From the IMG/VR virus record IMGVR_UViG_3300010370_000078, positions 1 through 40,410 of that record: DNA of 40,410 nt; one strand, 5' to 3'. This document shows, in pieces, positions 16,159-24,633 of this stretch. Positions within the stretch are counted from its first letter, which is position 1; each line of letters opens with the position of its first letter. The notes under the pieces were generated by a model. That model saw nothing but the letters and a program-made list of their open reading frames with translations, ran no database searches and was not told where the DNA came from. A program made the translations under genes and the position numbers. Source of the DNA: a virus.

Positions 16159-16644
16159 TCAATACCCCTGGATTAAACCTTCATCAAAATCAGAAGTCTT
16201 TGGGACAGATGGATTGGGAATATGACAATCCTTTTTATCCCGAGTATCTGTACTATATTTGACAAATGAACTGTTCGTAAAGCTCCGATAACTTGCTTTT
16301 GTATCTTTGGTGAAAGACTGGATTAGATTATTCCATGGGATACGAATAATCTGTTTCTTGCTAGAGGGGCTTACATTGATGTAGTGGATTCCGTACACCC
16401 AACCATCATCTGGGCGTTTTTTGCCGCTAAGAATCCAGTTACGGATTGTTTGATCTGAAACACCTAGTCGTTTAGCGCATTCTTCAGTAGAAATGTATTC
16501 ATCAGCATACACCTCAGGGCTGATCATGTTTGTCTCGCCGTTTTTGTAACGAGAGTGCCACATTGTAGCTAAAATATTGCGAATCCCCTTTAGCTCGGAA
16601 GAAATGTCTTCCAATCCTTTTCTTAGTCCGTAATTCATGTTCAC
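16159..16644 (-). CDS. Helix-turn-helix (excisionase/MerR-type) DNA-binding protein
   Basis: The 161-residue protein has a central HTH_17-like motif, YISTEECAKRLGVSDQTIRN (about 50-69), followed by WILSGKK and a wing reaching IIRIPWNNLI. Such domains bind short DNA sites as regulators or recombination accessory factors. The C-terminal 45 residues are Ser/Thr/Lys-rich and probably flexible. It is the first gene of the leftward operon that runs to dcd, and it diverges from a membrane protein gene, so it may regulate both directions. Confidence 0.7.
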   Translation of the reverse strand: MNMNYGLRKGLEDISSELKGIRNILATMWHSRYKNGETNMISPEVYADEYISTEECAKRLGVSDQTIRNWILSGKKRPDDGWVYGIHYINVSPSSKKQIIRIPWNNLIQSFTKDTKASYRSFTNSSFVKYSTDTRDKKDCHIPNPSVPKTSDFDEGLIQGY

Positions 16645-16692
16645 ATTTGAGCTGATTAAATGCTAGTCTTTTTGTAAATGATTTGCATGCTC

Positions 16693-17007
16693 ATGGAAGA
16701 AAACATTTATCCCAGCATTCCTCCCCAACCCAGCCAGATTCCTGGGCAGTTAGCTCCAGAGGCACTGGAGGAAATGAAGCAAAAAGCTAGGGATATGGCA
16801 ATTGCTCAATACATGGCACAGAAACAACAGCAACAAAATAATCAAAACCCTGGACCTGAGCAAAAAATTGTTTACGTTCGACGTAATCTGACAGTTGCAG
16901 AACTTCTTTTGCTTGTCGTTCTTCTGACAGGGGTGATTACGGGAATTCAAGCGAGCTGGAATTTTGTAACAGAAAGACTTCCTAAGATTGAAATCAGAAT
17001 GAAATAG
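16693..17007 (+). CDS. Single-pass membrane protein
   Basis: The 104-residue protein has a Pro/Gln-rich N-terminal region including a run of Gln, then a basic segment (YVRRNL) and one hydrophobic helix near residues 70-92 (AELLLLVVLLTGVITGIQAS). No cleavable signal is apparent. ATG 16693 is preferred over the in-frame ATG 16678 because the latter adds only MICML. The position before fibre and endolysin genes would fit a lysis-related (spanin- or holin-like) role, but nothing in the sequence proves it. Confidence 0.55.
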   Translation: MEENIYPSIPPQPSQIPGQLAPEALEEMKQKARDMAIAQYMAQKQQQQNNQNPGPEQKIVYVRRNLTVAELLLLVVLLTGVITGIQASWNFVTERLPKIEIRMK

Positions 17008-17019
17008 TAGTTAGGTCTA

Positions 17020-17065
17020 GGCCACCTATAATTAATCAATGGGCTTTGCTTTCATATAGGTGGCC
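17020..17065 (+). promoter_or_regulatory. Inverted repeat spanning -10 box and start codon
   Basis: GGCCACCTATA (17020-17030) and TATAGGTGGCC (17055-17065) form a perfect 11-bp inverted repeat with a 24-nt loop. The left arm overlaps a TATAAT box (17027-17032). The right arm contains the GTG start codon (17060) and the AGG that would serve as its Shine-Dalgarno. A transcript starting upstream would hide the start; one starting inside the loop would not. Confidence 0.55.
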
Positions 17066-17788
17066 AACAGACGAATTTCACAAATGCCTTCAATAGGAGG
17101 CAATGCGTTAGCAGAACAGGATCTGCTGACATTAGTTCGTGTATTCGAAGTTGATCCTACTTTAAAGAATAAAAAGATTACATTAAATGAATTTAGTAAA
17201 TACTTAAATACAAAATATTTAACGCTTAGTGGTGGGACTTTAACTGGACCTGTTATTGTCAATGCGACACTTACAGTAAGCGGTGACACAAGCTTAGCTA
17301 ATGTCTCTTCGTCTGGAAATGCAACGTTTAATAACGTTTTTGTACAAAACAATTTAACTGTAACAGGAACTGCAACTGCAGCTGATGTTATTGGAACAAC
17401 CAAAGTTTCAGGCGCAACAATAACAGGTGATGTCATTAACGCAACATCAGGTTTATTCCAGGTTTTAACAGCAATTAATCAAATTTTTGGTGGTAATTTA
17501 ACGTTTTCAGGAAATACTTTTACGCTTGGATCAGGTTATTTTTCTTCGGGAATTAGTGTAACTGGGACTGTCTCAGGCAATACATTAAGAGGCGATGTTG
17601 TAATAGGTACTACCACAGTTTCAGGCGCAACTGTAACAGGTAACACAGCTCTCTTTACAAATATTACCGGAAGCACATTAAGAGTAACCACACCTTCTGG
17701 AGCATCCCCAGCAATGGTTTGTTCCGGTATTATATCAGGTGGAGTAAGTGGACTTGTTGTCAAAGGACCTTTAATTATCTTGCCTTAA
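17060..17788 (+). CDS. Tail fibre-type protein
   Basis: The 242-residue protein has an N-terminal fibre-base domain (MANRRISQMPSIGGNALAEQ, then LLTLVRVFEVDPTLKNKKIT) familiar from cyanophage tail fibres. Repetitive Thr/Val/Ser/Gly beta strands follow (TLTVSGDTSLANVSSSGNAT; KVSGATITGDV), as in trimeric beta-helical fibres. The GTG start lies inside a perfect inverted repeat. An in-frame ATG at 17084 (MPSIGG) is an alternative with no better site. A long fibre gene follows after 34 nt. Confidence 0.65.
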   Translation: MANRRISQMPSIGGNALAEQDLLTLVRVFEVDPTLKNKKITLNEFSKYLNTKYLTLSGGTLTGPVIVNATLTVSGDTSLANVSSSGNATFNNVFVQNNLTVTGTATAADVIGTTKVSGATITGDVINATSGLFQVLTAINQIFGGNLTFSGNTFTLGSGYFSSGISVTGTVSGNTLRGDVVIGTTTVSGATVTGNTALFTNITGSTLRVTTPSGASPAMVCSGIISGGVSGLVVKGPLIILP

Positions 17789-17797
17789 GGTAAAATT
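17789..17797 (+). promoter_or_regulatory. Putative promoter (GGTAAAATT)
   Basis: GGTAAAATTATATAAAAG lies in the 34-nt gap before ATG 17823, matching the TAAAAT boxes at 108, 8687 and 20597. A GCAGTAAAC string precedes the ATG directly. Confidence 0.35.
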
Positions 17798-17822
17798 ATA
17801 TAAAAGAACTTGAGCAGTAAAC

Positions 17823-20570
17823 ATGTCGTACGGCACGATTAAAGTCAATACAATCACCTTTACAAACAATGGTGTTGATCAAAGTGTAACTGTATCTGGT
17901 ATTGTAGCTTCGACTTCAGGAAACCTTACGGTCACTGGAACGGTAAGTGGATCTACGGCTTCCTTTGCAAATGGTATATTTAACACTTTTAGTGGCGGAA
18001 CCTGTACGATTACTTCTGGTGTTTTAGCGTCGGGAACGGCAAGTAACCCGGCTATTAGTTTCAATGGGGATGTAAACACTGGTATTTACAGCCCAAATGC
18101 AGACGAAATTGGATTTACTACTAATGGTCAGGCTAGGTTTATTATCGATGCAAATGGTCAGCTAGAAGCTAGTTCTGCTGGCAGCGCTTCTTTGCCGACA
18201 TATACGTTTGCAAATGATGTTGACACAGGACTGTACAGTCCTGGAACAAACCAATTAGCTTTATCTGCAGGTGGAGTCGAACGCGCCCGTATCGACAGCT
18301 CCGGCAGGTTGTTGATTGGTACGTCTACGAGCAGGTCAAGCTCACTCAACGCAGATGGAAATCTTTTTCAAATCGTCGGGTCTCAAACCTTGTCGCGAAC
18401 GTCTGACGACGCAAATGCACAATACATTGAGTTTGTAAAGGGCCGCGCTGCTAGTGCTGCAGTTGTAGGTAACGATGTCCTTGGGCGTATTCTATTTGAA
18501 GGCTCTGATGGAACAAGCCCAATCATAGCTGCTGAAATTCGGGCGCTCGTAGACGGCACCCCCGGCGCCAACGACATGCCAGGCAGGTTGGTGTTTTTAA
18601 CCACTGCCGATGGAGCAAGCAGTCCTACAGAACGGATGAGGATTACTTCTGGCGGGAACGTGGGGATTGGCACTACGAGTCCTGGCGACCTACTCCATGT
18701 GATGGAAAGTAGCGCTTCGGCGGTAGTAGCCTCTGGAGCGTCTGTGGCTCAGTTTGAACGGGCAGGCAATGTTGGGATTACACTGTTTACTGCAGACACG
18801 GGCGACGCATCTATATTTTTTGGTGATACAGCGTCGTCGACAGTCGGACGTGTTGTTTATGGCCATTCAGATGATTCAATGCGGTTGTGGGCAAATAGCC
18901 TTGAACGCGCCCGCATCGACAGCTCCGGCAGGCTCTTAGTTGGCACGTCTACAAGCCGTTCCATGGCAGGATATGGAAGCAGCTTGCAGCTTGAAGGGGC
19001 CACAAATTATCAATCTGCATCCGCAAGCATTATTCATAACAGAGCTGATAATGGAGGGCCAGAGTTTCGTTTTGCCAAATCAAGGGGAACAGCTCAAGGC
19101 TCTGTAAACATTGTTGCGTCAGGCGACATCTTGGGCAGGATCATGTTTTATGGTGCCGATGGGTCGGTAATGACTCAGGCAGCAAACATTTCTGTTGAAG
19201 TAGACGGTACTCCTGGCGTTACTGACATGCCGGGTCGCTTGATGTTCAGTACTACTCCTGATGGGGCAGGGTCTCCTGTAGAACGGATGAGGATTACTTC
19301 TGGCGGGAATGTGGGGATTGGTACCTCCAGCCCAAGCACACGACTTGCCATAGTAGGGAAATCAGTAGATGGCGTTATAGCTCAATTTAGGCCGTCATTA
19401 AGTGATATTTCTGATATTGCACGAATTGAATTATTGGGAAATAACAGCACTGGCACTGCATCGCAGCAAGTTTTCTTTGATGCTTATCAGCCCAGTGGTG
19501 GTACAGGCACAGACGCCGCTTTAGACATTCGTGTACGCAAAGGCGGAGACAGTTTTAACTCGCCTTCTACAATTATGACCTTGCTTGGCTCAGGCCGAGT
19601 GGGGATTGGCACTGCAAGTCCTACGTCACCTTTAGATGTAAGGACTGTTAATGAAGGAAATCGGTCAAATGTATTACTGATAGGCAATAATGGCACAACA
19701 TCCGGATCAGCAGCAGCTATTAACATTGCCACCGGAAGCGATGGTACGGCAGGAAGAACTAGAGGTCAAATTATCTGTGATTCTGATGGAAACGACAACG
19801 GTTATATTGCTTTTGTTACTAGATCTTCAGGCTCTTTGCCAGAACGCGCCCGCATTGACAGCTCCGGCAGGTTGTTGATTGGCACGTCTGCAAGTGTTCC
19901 AGTGCTTGTCGAAAGCGGCTTGCAGCTTCATTCAGTAGGCGCAAATAGTTGGCTAAATATCGGTCGCTGGTCAAACAATTCTGAAAACGCTGGATTTGTG
20001 TTTTCAAAATCGAGGGGTGCAGGAGTAGGAACAAGGGCTGCTGTTTTGTCTGGAGATAGTCTTGGCGCAATATATTTTAGCGGAGACGACGGTTCATCAT
20101 TTGTCAATGCCGTACAAATTACAGCTCAAGCGGATGGCACCCCCGGCGCTAACGACATGCCAGGCAGGTTGGTGTTTTCCACTACTGTTGACGGAGCAAG
20201 TAGTCCTACAGAAGCACTAAGAATCACAAACGATCGGGTTATTGCTTACAACCAAGCAGCTCCCGTCAGCAAGAGCACTGCAGCAACGCTTACGATTGAA
20301 GAACTCAAAAATGGCATTATTCAATACACTGGCAACGCACAAACGCTAACGCTTCCCACTGGCACATCATCCGAAGGTGGCTTCAGTGGTCTTTACAACA
20401 ACATGACTTTTGAGTGGTCAGTGATCAACACAGGAAGCGGCACCTGCACGGTTGCAGGTAATACTGGTCATACCGTTGTTGGCGCTGGTGCTGTTGCTGC
20501 AGGATCATCTGGACGCTTTGCATCAAGGCGAACTGTCGCCAATACGTTTGTTACTTATCGGCTTTCTTGA
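17823..20570 (+). CDS. Long tail fibre protein with near-identical repeats
   Basis: The 915-residue receptor-binding fibre is built from two interleaved repeat modules. Module A, ERARIDSSGRLLIGTSTSRS and variants, occurs at nt 18279, 18903 and 19842. Module B, around TPGANDMPGRLVF followed by ERMRITSGGNVGIG, occurs at nt 18552, 19203 and 20132. At the DNA level, repeat copies are far more alike than the segments between them, indicating recent recombination or gene conversion. The C-terminal 100 residues (after SKSTAATLTIEELKNGIIQY) are a non-repetitive tip. No intramolecular chaperone motif is seen. The fibre probably determines attachment to host surface glycans. Confidence 0.75.
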   Translation: MSYGTIKVNTITFTNNGVDQSVTVSGIVASTSGNLTVTGTVSGSTASFANGIFNTFSGGTCTITSGVLASGTASNPAISFNGDVNTGIYSPNADEIGFTTNGQARFIIDANGQLEASSAGSASLPTYTFANDVDTGLYSPGTNQLALSAGGVERARIDSSGRLLIGTSTSRSSSLNADGNLFQIVGSQTLSRTSDDANAQYIEFVKGRAASAAVVGNDVLGRILFEGSDGTSPIIAAEIRALVDGTPGANDMPGRLVFLTTADGASSPTERMRITSGGNVGIGTTSPGDLLHVMESSASAVVASGASVAQFERAGNVGITLFTADTGDASIFFGDTASSTVGRVVYGHSDDSMRLWANSLERARIDSSGRLLVGTSTSRSMAGYGSSLQLEGATNYQSASASIIHNRADNGGPEFRFAKSRGTAQGSVNIVASGDILGRIMFYGADGSVMTQAANISVEVDGTPGVTDMPGRLMFSTTPDGAGSPVERMRITSGGNVGIGTSSPSTRLAIVGKSVDGVIAQFRPSLSDISDIARIELLGNNSTGTASQQVFFDAYQPSGGTGTDAALDIRVRKGGDSFNSPSTIMTLLGSGRVGIGTASPTSPLDVRTVNEGNRSNVLLIGNNGTTSGSAAAINIATGSDGTAGRTRGQIICDSDGNDNGYIAFVTRSSGSLPERARIDSSGRLLIGTSASVPVLVESGLQLHSVGANSWLNIGRWSNNSENAGFVFSKSRGAGVGTRAAVLSGDSLGAIYFSGDDGSSFVNAVQITAQADGTPGANDMPGRLVFSTTVDGASSPTEALRITNDRVIAYNQAAPVSKSTAATLTIEELKNGIIQYTGNAQTLTLPTGTSSEGGFSGLYNNMTFEWSVINTGSGTCTVAGNTGHTVVGAGAVAAGSSGRFASRRTVANTFVTYRLS

Positions 20571-20580
20571 TAAAAGCCAT

Positions 20581-20603
20581 TTATCAAGTAAACTGCTAAA
20601 ATT
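20581..20603 (+). promoter_or_regulatory. Putative promoter sharing strings with capsid and 905-aa genes
   Basis: The gap before ATG 20625 holds TTATCAAGTAAAC, identical to the string before gene 8727, and then CTGCTAAAATT, identical to that before the capsid gene. The combination suggests a common late regulatory site with TAAAAT as the -10 box. Confidence 0.45.
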
Positions 20604-20624
20604 GTAAAGAATATTTTCATCTCT

Positions 20625-20933
20625 ATGGCCACTACCTTTTCTTGGAAAATCGCAAATCTTGAGCGGGAAACTGCAGATGGCTTTGTGTACACTTGTCACT
20701 ACACAGTCACTGCAGATGACGGTACATACACCAGCGGTGCTTACGGAAGTCTTGGATTAGAACGCCCAGAAAATCTTATTCCGTTTAGTCAATTGACTGA
20801 AGAAATTGTTGTTGATTGGGTGAAGGACAAGTTTGGCGCTGAGAAAGTGGCTGAAATTGAAGCCGCTCTACAAGCTCAACTTGATGAACAACATGCTCCT
20901 AGTAAAGCAACTGGTGTTCCTTGGACTAATTGA
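20625..20933 (+). CDS. Conserved small cyanophage protein (DUF7936-like)
   Basis: The 102-residue protein has a distinctive pattern: FSWKIANLERETADGFVYT, CHYTVTADDGTYTSGAYGS, then LTEEIVVDWVKDKFG and a Leu/Ala-rich helix ending in GVPWTN. I recognise it as a protein widespread in marine cyanophages and other marine phages, of unknown function. The fold looks like a small beta sheet followed by a helix. The neighbouring fibre and endolysin genes suggest late expression and a virion or fibre-associated role. Confidence 0.65.
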   Translation: MATTFSWKIANLERETADGFVYTCHYTVTADDGTYTSGAYGSLGLERPENLIPFSQLTEEIVVDWVKDKFGAEKVAEIEAALQAQLDEQHAPSKATGVPWTN

Positions 20934-20974
20934 TTGACATACCCTAGAGTTAAGAAAAGCTCTAGGTCAATATG
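20934..20974 (+). promoter_or_regulatory. Hairpin sequestering the endolysin ribosome site
   Basis: CCTAGAG (20943-20949) pairs perfectly with CTCTAGG (20960-20966). The outer TTGA (20934-20937) can also pair with TCAA (20967-20970). The only Shine-Dalgarno-like AGG lies in the 3' arm and ATG 20972 follows at once. Such a structure could hold back endolysin synthesis until late infection. Confidence 0.5.
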
Positions 20975-21961
20975 TCAATTAAACTAACGGATGCAGCTAA
21001 GTTCTTTAATACATGGGAGGGTATTTATCAAACAGCAAAGCAAGCTGGAGCTAAATTCCCTGAGGTTGTTGCAGCCCAATGGGCACTTGAGTCTGGTTGG
21101 GGAAAGCACACCTCAGGTAAAAATAACTTCTTTGGCCTGAAAGGATCTGGAACAGCAGTAGATACTAAAGAATTTCTTAATGGTCAGTGGGTTACAATTA
21201 AAGCAGGCTTTATTGATTTCCCTGATATTGCAACCTGTGTCACATATCTTGTTAATCGCTGGTACAAAGATTACAAAAACTTTAAAGGTGTAAATCGGGC
21301 TAGAAATCGTAATGAGTGTGCACAACTACTTGTAAAAGAAGGTTACGCTACTGATCCCGACTATGCAACTAAGTTAATTCAAATCATGGATAGACAATCA
21401 GGTAAACCACCAGGGGGTGTTGAGGTAGCCAGTGAAAAAAGGCTATCTGTTCCTTATTTCTATCAACTTGACAATGAATCTGGAAAAGGATCTCGAGAAT
21501 GTTTTTCGTCTTCGTGTGCAATGATTGCAGCTTTTCATGGCAAAGTAAAGACAGATGATGAATACAATCTCATCCGTAAAAATTTTGGTGATACAACAGA
21601 CTCAATGGCTCAACTCAAAACACTAAGGCACCTGGGTCTTAATGCAAAATTCATTAAAAATGGAAATGCAACAACTATCGAAAATGAAATCCGTAATAAC
21701 AGGCCAATTGCAGTTGGTTGGTTGCACCAAGGCAATGTATCCAAGCCATCTGGTGGTGGCCATTGGTCTATTGTAAAAGGATTTACAAATTCACACTTTA
21801 TCCATGGAGATCCCTATGGTGAAGCAGATATGATAAAAGGAGGATATGTTAGTACAAAACCGAAAGCAGGAGATGGTATTTGTTATAGCCGTAAAAATTG
21901 GCTGCGTCGATGGGAAGTTGAAGGACCTAACACGGGATGGGCAATCATCGTAAGCAAATGA
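20972..21961 (+). CDS. Two-domain endolysin: glucosaminidase plus C39-like peptidase
   Basis: Residues 10-140 match the N-acetylglucosaminidase fold of FlgJ/LytD type: QWALESGWGKH with catalytic Glu40 and KNNFFGLKGSG (50-60). Residues 155-329 match a C39-like papain-fold peptidase: VPYFYQLDNE (160-169), ECFSSSCAMIAA with candidate nucleophile Cys182 (or Cys177), GGGHWSIVKGF with His264, and IHGDPYG with Asp280. Together they would cut both glycan and peptide bonds of peptidoglycan. There is no signal peptide. The stop overlaps the start of the next small gene, and a convergent holin-like gene lies close by. Confidence 0.8.
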   Translation: MSIKLTDAAKFFNTWEGIYQTAKQAGAKFPEVVAAQWALESGWGKHTSGKNNFFGLKGSGTAVDTKEFLNGQWVTIKAGFIDFPDIATCVTYLVNRWYKDYKNFKGVNRARNRNECAQLLVKEGYATDPDYATKLIQIMDRQSGKPPGGVEVASEKRLSVPYFYQLDNESGKGSRECFSSSCAMIAAFHGKVKTDDEYNLIRKNFGDTTDSMAQLKTLRHLGLNAKFIKNGNATTIENEIRNNRPIAVGWLHQGNVSKPSGGGHWSIVKGFTNSHFIHGDPYGEADMIKGGYVSTKPKAGDGICYSRKNWLRRWEVEGPNTGWAIIVSK

Positions 21962-22116
21962 AGTGTAAGAGAAATCCTGAAATAAAAGTCAACATTTGTT
22001 GGCATGTAGAAAACGAAAAAAAATGCGTAACACTTCCAAAAGAAGAAGCGTACGCAATAAGGGAATGGGTTGAACGCGAAGGGGGTGTTGTGATGTGGTT
22101 TAATGCAGTGAATTAA
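21958..22116 (+). CDS. Small unknown protein after endolysin
   Basis: The 52-residue protein starts at ATG 21958 within the ATGA overlap of the endolysin stop. It has three Cys in the first half (KCKRNPEIKVNICWHV; KKCVTLPKEEAYAIREW) and a hydrophobic end. No family is recognised. Tight coupling to the endolysin suggests a lysis accessory role. It overlaps the convergent holin-like gene by 4 nt. Confidence 0.5.
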   Translation: MKCKRNPEIKVNICWHVENEKKCVTLPKEEAYAIREWVEREGGVVMWFNAVN

Positions 22117-22277
22117 CGCTGCTTAGCTCGACCAATATTTAAGGCAAGGAACTCAAGAACTTTGTAAAGAAACCCAAGAAAATCATCATCCTTTTTGGTA
22201 GGTGTTAAAGCACAAATAAGCGAAGCAGTTGCATGAATTGCTAAAGCAATTTCAACGTACTGATTAATTTTTTCCAT
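22113..22277 (-). CDS. Holin-like small membrane protein
   Basis: The 54-residue protein has a hydrophobic helix at about 7-24 (YVEIALAIHATASLICAL), then TPTKKDDDFLGF and a second amphipathic stretch (YKVLEFLALNIGRAKQR). I have seen similar small peptides in cyanophages next to lysis genes. Size and the membrane helix fit a holin or related lysis protein. It is convergent with the endolysin unit, which is unusual for a holin and lowers confidence. Confidence 0.5.
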   Translation of the reverse strand: MEKINQYVEIALAIHATASLICALTPTKKDDDFLGFLYKVLEFLALNIGRAKQR

Positions 22278-22322
22278 GGCTAACAAGTAAGTCCTTTTCT
22301 ATTTTACGTAAGGTTGTTTACA

Positions 22323-23024
22323 TTACCTATCAAACTCTATTTCATAAGGAATAGAATTGTTTTCAATAGGTGTTTTCCAGAAGTATTCATCAGATTCACC
22401 AAGCCTACCCCACTTGGGAACAGTCTCAACTTCAAAGTACCTAGTAGATACCTTGAAATCTGGTGTTTTCAAATTGTGATATGTCAATGATGGATCGACC
22501 ATCCGACAGCGATTGTTAGGATAAGCGCCAATTTGACCGTTGTCCAAAGCAATGATGTTATGAGACTTGTGTTCATCGGGAACCTCCGAGAAATAGAAGT
22601 CAGGCTCGTTACGATGTGGATGATAGTTGTCAATGGTAAACAAATATGTGCCGCCCAATACACCCTGCGTTCTTGTCAGCACTTCAAAACGCATGTTGAA
22701 GATTAAGTTTTTTTCGATAACCGTGAGACCATGATCAAATCCGTTCCAATACTGAAGATCAGTTAAGGGAAGATCGGGTGAAGGTGGAGCAGGCTCATTA
22801 GGATTATCTGAGTCCCAAGATAAGAATGCACTGAGCGGCAGCTTGTCAAACATGCAGCCAAATTCTGTCAGATATGTCTCGAAATACAATGCACGACCAG
22901 TAAGAGACTTACAAGTGACCCAATAACCTGGGGTGTACTCGCCATGCCCTTTCTGAAGATCGTATAGATACTCTTTCCTAACCCATACACGGACGGGAGG
23001 AACGTTGGCAACTAATGTTGTCAT
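22323..23024 (-). CDS. Conserved cyanophage protein of unknown function
   Basis: The 233-residue protein contains VPPVRVWVRKEYLYDLQKGH at the start, RALYFETYLTEFGCMFDKLP, and a Pro/Tyr-rich middle (LFTIDNYHPHRNEPDFYFSE). It ends in KTPDFKVSTRYFEVE and a short tail. I recognise this as a protein recurrent in marine and freshwater phages of cyanobacteria, with no known function. It lies in a leftward cluster with another unknown protein and two HNH-type genes, away from virion genes. Confidence 0.6.
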   Translation of the reverse strand: MTTLVANVPPVRVWVRKEYLYDLQKGHGEYTPGYWVTCKSLTGRALYFETYLTEFGCMFDKLPLSAFLSWDSDNPNEPAPPSPDLPLTDLQYWNGFDHGLTVIEKNLIFNMRFEVLTRTQGVLGGTYLFTIDNYHPHRNEPDFYFSEVPDEHKSHNIIALDNGQIGAYPNNRCRMVDPSLTYHNLKTPDFKVSTRYFEVETVPKWGRLGESDEYFWKTPIENNSIPYEIEFDR

Positions 23025-23048
23025 GGTGCTTTTTTAAAAGTCTAGCAA

Positions 23049-23972
23049 CTACTGGGTAGTCAGCAGTGGTTCGAACACAGATGGAAAACGATCTGTTTGT
23101 TGATGCTCACGCTCCCATGCTTCAACCCACTCAGATCGAGAGTGTTCATGATCACTTAAAATATCATATGTAGGAGATAAATCAAGAAGGAAAAGATTGG
23201 TAGGTTCTTGACCTGGAGGTACAGCAGTACCAATTAACCACGTAAAGCCTTCGTCAACGGTTACAGTAACACCTGAATTAATTTGAGCAACATCTTCTGT
23301 AAATGCATTAAAACCTCCGTTAATTACGGTATTGGTTGATATGATAGGTCCAATAGTTGTAGTATTTGTTGTATCAATTCCATCTTCAAGAGCAATACAG
23401 CTACCGTCTAGATCTTCAAGTAGGATTAAAATTTCTTCAGTTGGAAACTCAACAACAAGACCAACATTATAATTAATAGGCTCATTTCTGGTATTCGAAA
23501 CACAAATTAAATATCTTCCAGCATTTAAGGGATAGTATCGATCATCTCCTTTGAAAGGCAGGTATTGATTAAACGTGTTGTATAAAACAGACTGAGTTGA
23601 CATTGCATGGCCAAGATACGGATAGTAGACTTGATCTTCTTCGTCAAAAAGAAAATCTCCAGGTACACTATCTGCTTGAAAAATTGCACGCCCTTCAATT
23701 GGGTTACGATTTAAATCGTAAAAAGAAATATTGATGTACTTAGAACGCTCGCCATCTTTTGTTAAGATAATCCAGGCTGGACTTTCAATATCAACTGCAA
23801 ACCAATGGTTATAAGTTCCTCCACCAAAACCATTTGACTGAACTTCATAAGTCGGTTTTAACGTGCCTCGCAAATAACGTAAGGAAGTTTGATTAAAAGT
23901 ACCAAGCAATAAGGGGTTATCAGCAGTGCGCTGTCTTTGGCTAACCCCTTGTTGAAGACTGTATCGCGTCAT
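23049..23972 (-). CDS. Unknown beta-rich protein
   Basis: The 307-residue acidic protein has an N-terminal globular part with aromatic-rich strands (YNHWFAVDIESPAWIILTKD; NAGRYLICVSNTRNEPINYN). Repetitive Thr/Asn/Ile strands follow (TNTTTIGPIISTNTVINGG), resembling fibre or carbohydrate-binding modules, and the C-terminus is charged. The first domain recalls C-terminal pre-peptidase-type jelly rolls, but this is not secure. It is 24 nt upstream of, and co-oriented with, the 233-aa gene. Confidence 0.45.
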   Translation of the reverse strand: MTRYSLQQGVSQRQRTADNPLLLGTFNQTSLRYLRGTLKPTYEVQSNGFGGGTYNHWFAVDIESPAWIILTKDGERSKYINISFYDLNRNPIEGRAIFQADSVPGDFLFDEEDQVYYPYLGHAMSTQSVLYNTFNQYLPFKGDDRYYPLNAGRYLICVSNTRNEPINYNVGLVVEFPTEEILILLEDLDGSCIALEDGIDTTNTTTIGPIISTNTVINGGFNAFTEDVAQINSGVTVTVDEGFTWLIGTAVPPGQEPTNLFLLDLSPTYDILSDHEHSRSEWVEAWEREHQQTDRFPSVFEPLLTTQ

Positions 23973-23995
23973 TTACCTATTGTTTTATCTTTATT

Positions 23996-24631
23996 TTACT
24001 CCTCAAGATTTTTGTACTCATGGGACTTTGGATGAGGAATAACATTTTTATATTGCCTGTGCATCAACAAATCAACTGACAGGTTTTCAATATCCCTTTT
24101 TCCAGCCAACATTAACTTTTCATACATAAATTTAGTATCAAAAGGATTGATGATTTTAGGTGGATCACTGGTATTCCAAGAAGATTTTAAATGTAAAGGG
24201 TTAAAACAATTAGGGTTCCCACACGTTCTTGTTACAAAATTTTTACCAACGTCTCCCCAGGCGCATTGATAGATGAGCTTATGGATACTCACATTTTCAC
24301 TCCATCTTGCACTTGTATGTGTTCGGTAAGAAGGAAAATTTTTTCTTGAGGAATTAAAACGACCTTCCCAGCACTTATCGAAGTTATTAATTTGAATACA
24401 ATTCCAAAGCTCTTGATATCTTACTTTGTAATACTTATGTAAATAATTGACATCAAAACCACAGATATTGGTTTGGATTTTACGAACGCAGTGATAACAC
24501 CAATGGTATTGCACATCACGTATATCATGGCCGTATACACAAGGAAAGCCCTTGTAGTAACCAAGTTTTTTTAATTCGTTTTCATTGGCTTCATCAATTT
24601 GTTTGATGTAACGGAATGCAAGTGTTTTCAT
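23996..24631 (-). CDS. HNH-like endonuclease
   Basis: The 211-residue basic protein has two Cys-rich parts: CVYGHDIRDVQYHWCYHC (about 31-48), resembling a zinc knuckle, and an HNH_3-like core, SIHKLIYQCAWGDVG followed by RTCGNPNCFNPLHL (about 135-152). In this family His residues and the Cys pair organise a beta-beta-alpha metal site that cleaves DNA. A free-standing homing endonuclease role is likely, or a phage packaging/resolvase accessory. It lies next to another HNH/AP2-type gene. Confidence 0.6.
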   Translation of the reverse strand: MKTLAFRYIKQIDEANENELKKLGYYKGFPCVYGHDIRDVQYHWCYHCVRKIQTNICGFDVNYLHKYYKVRYQELWNCIQINNFDKCWEGRFNSSRKNFPSYRTHTSARWSENVSIHKLIYQCAWGDVGKNFVTRTCGNPNCFNPLHLKSSWNTSDPPKIINPFDTKFMYEKLMLAGKRDIENLSVDLLMHRQYKNVIPHPKSHEYKNLEE

Positions 24632-24633
24632 AA

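Noticed and set aside
17060-20570. Diversity-generating retroelement in the fibre genes
   Set aside because: No reverse transcriptase gene and no template/variable repeat pair with adenine-specific differences; the repeats look like ordinary modular fibre repeats.
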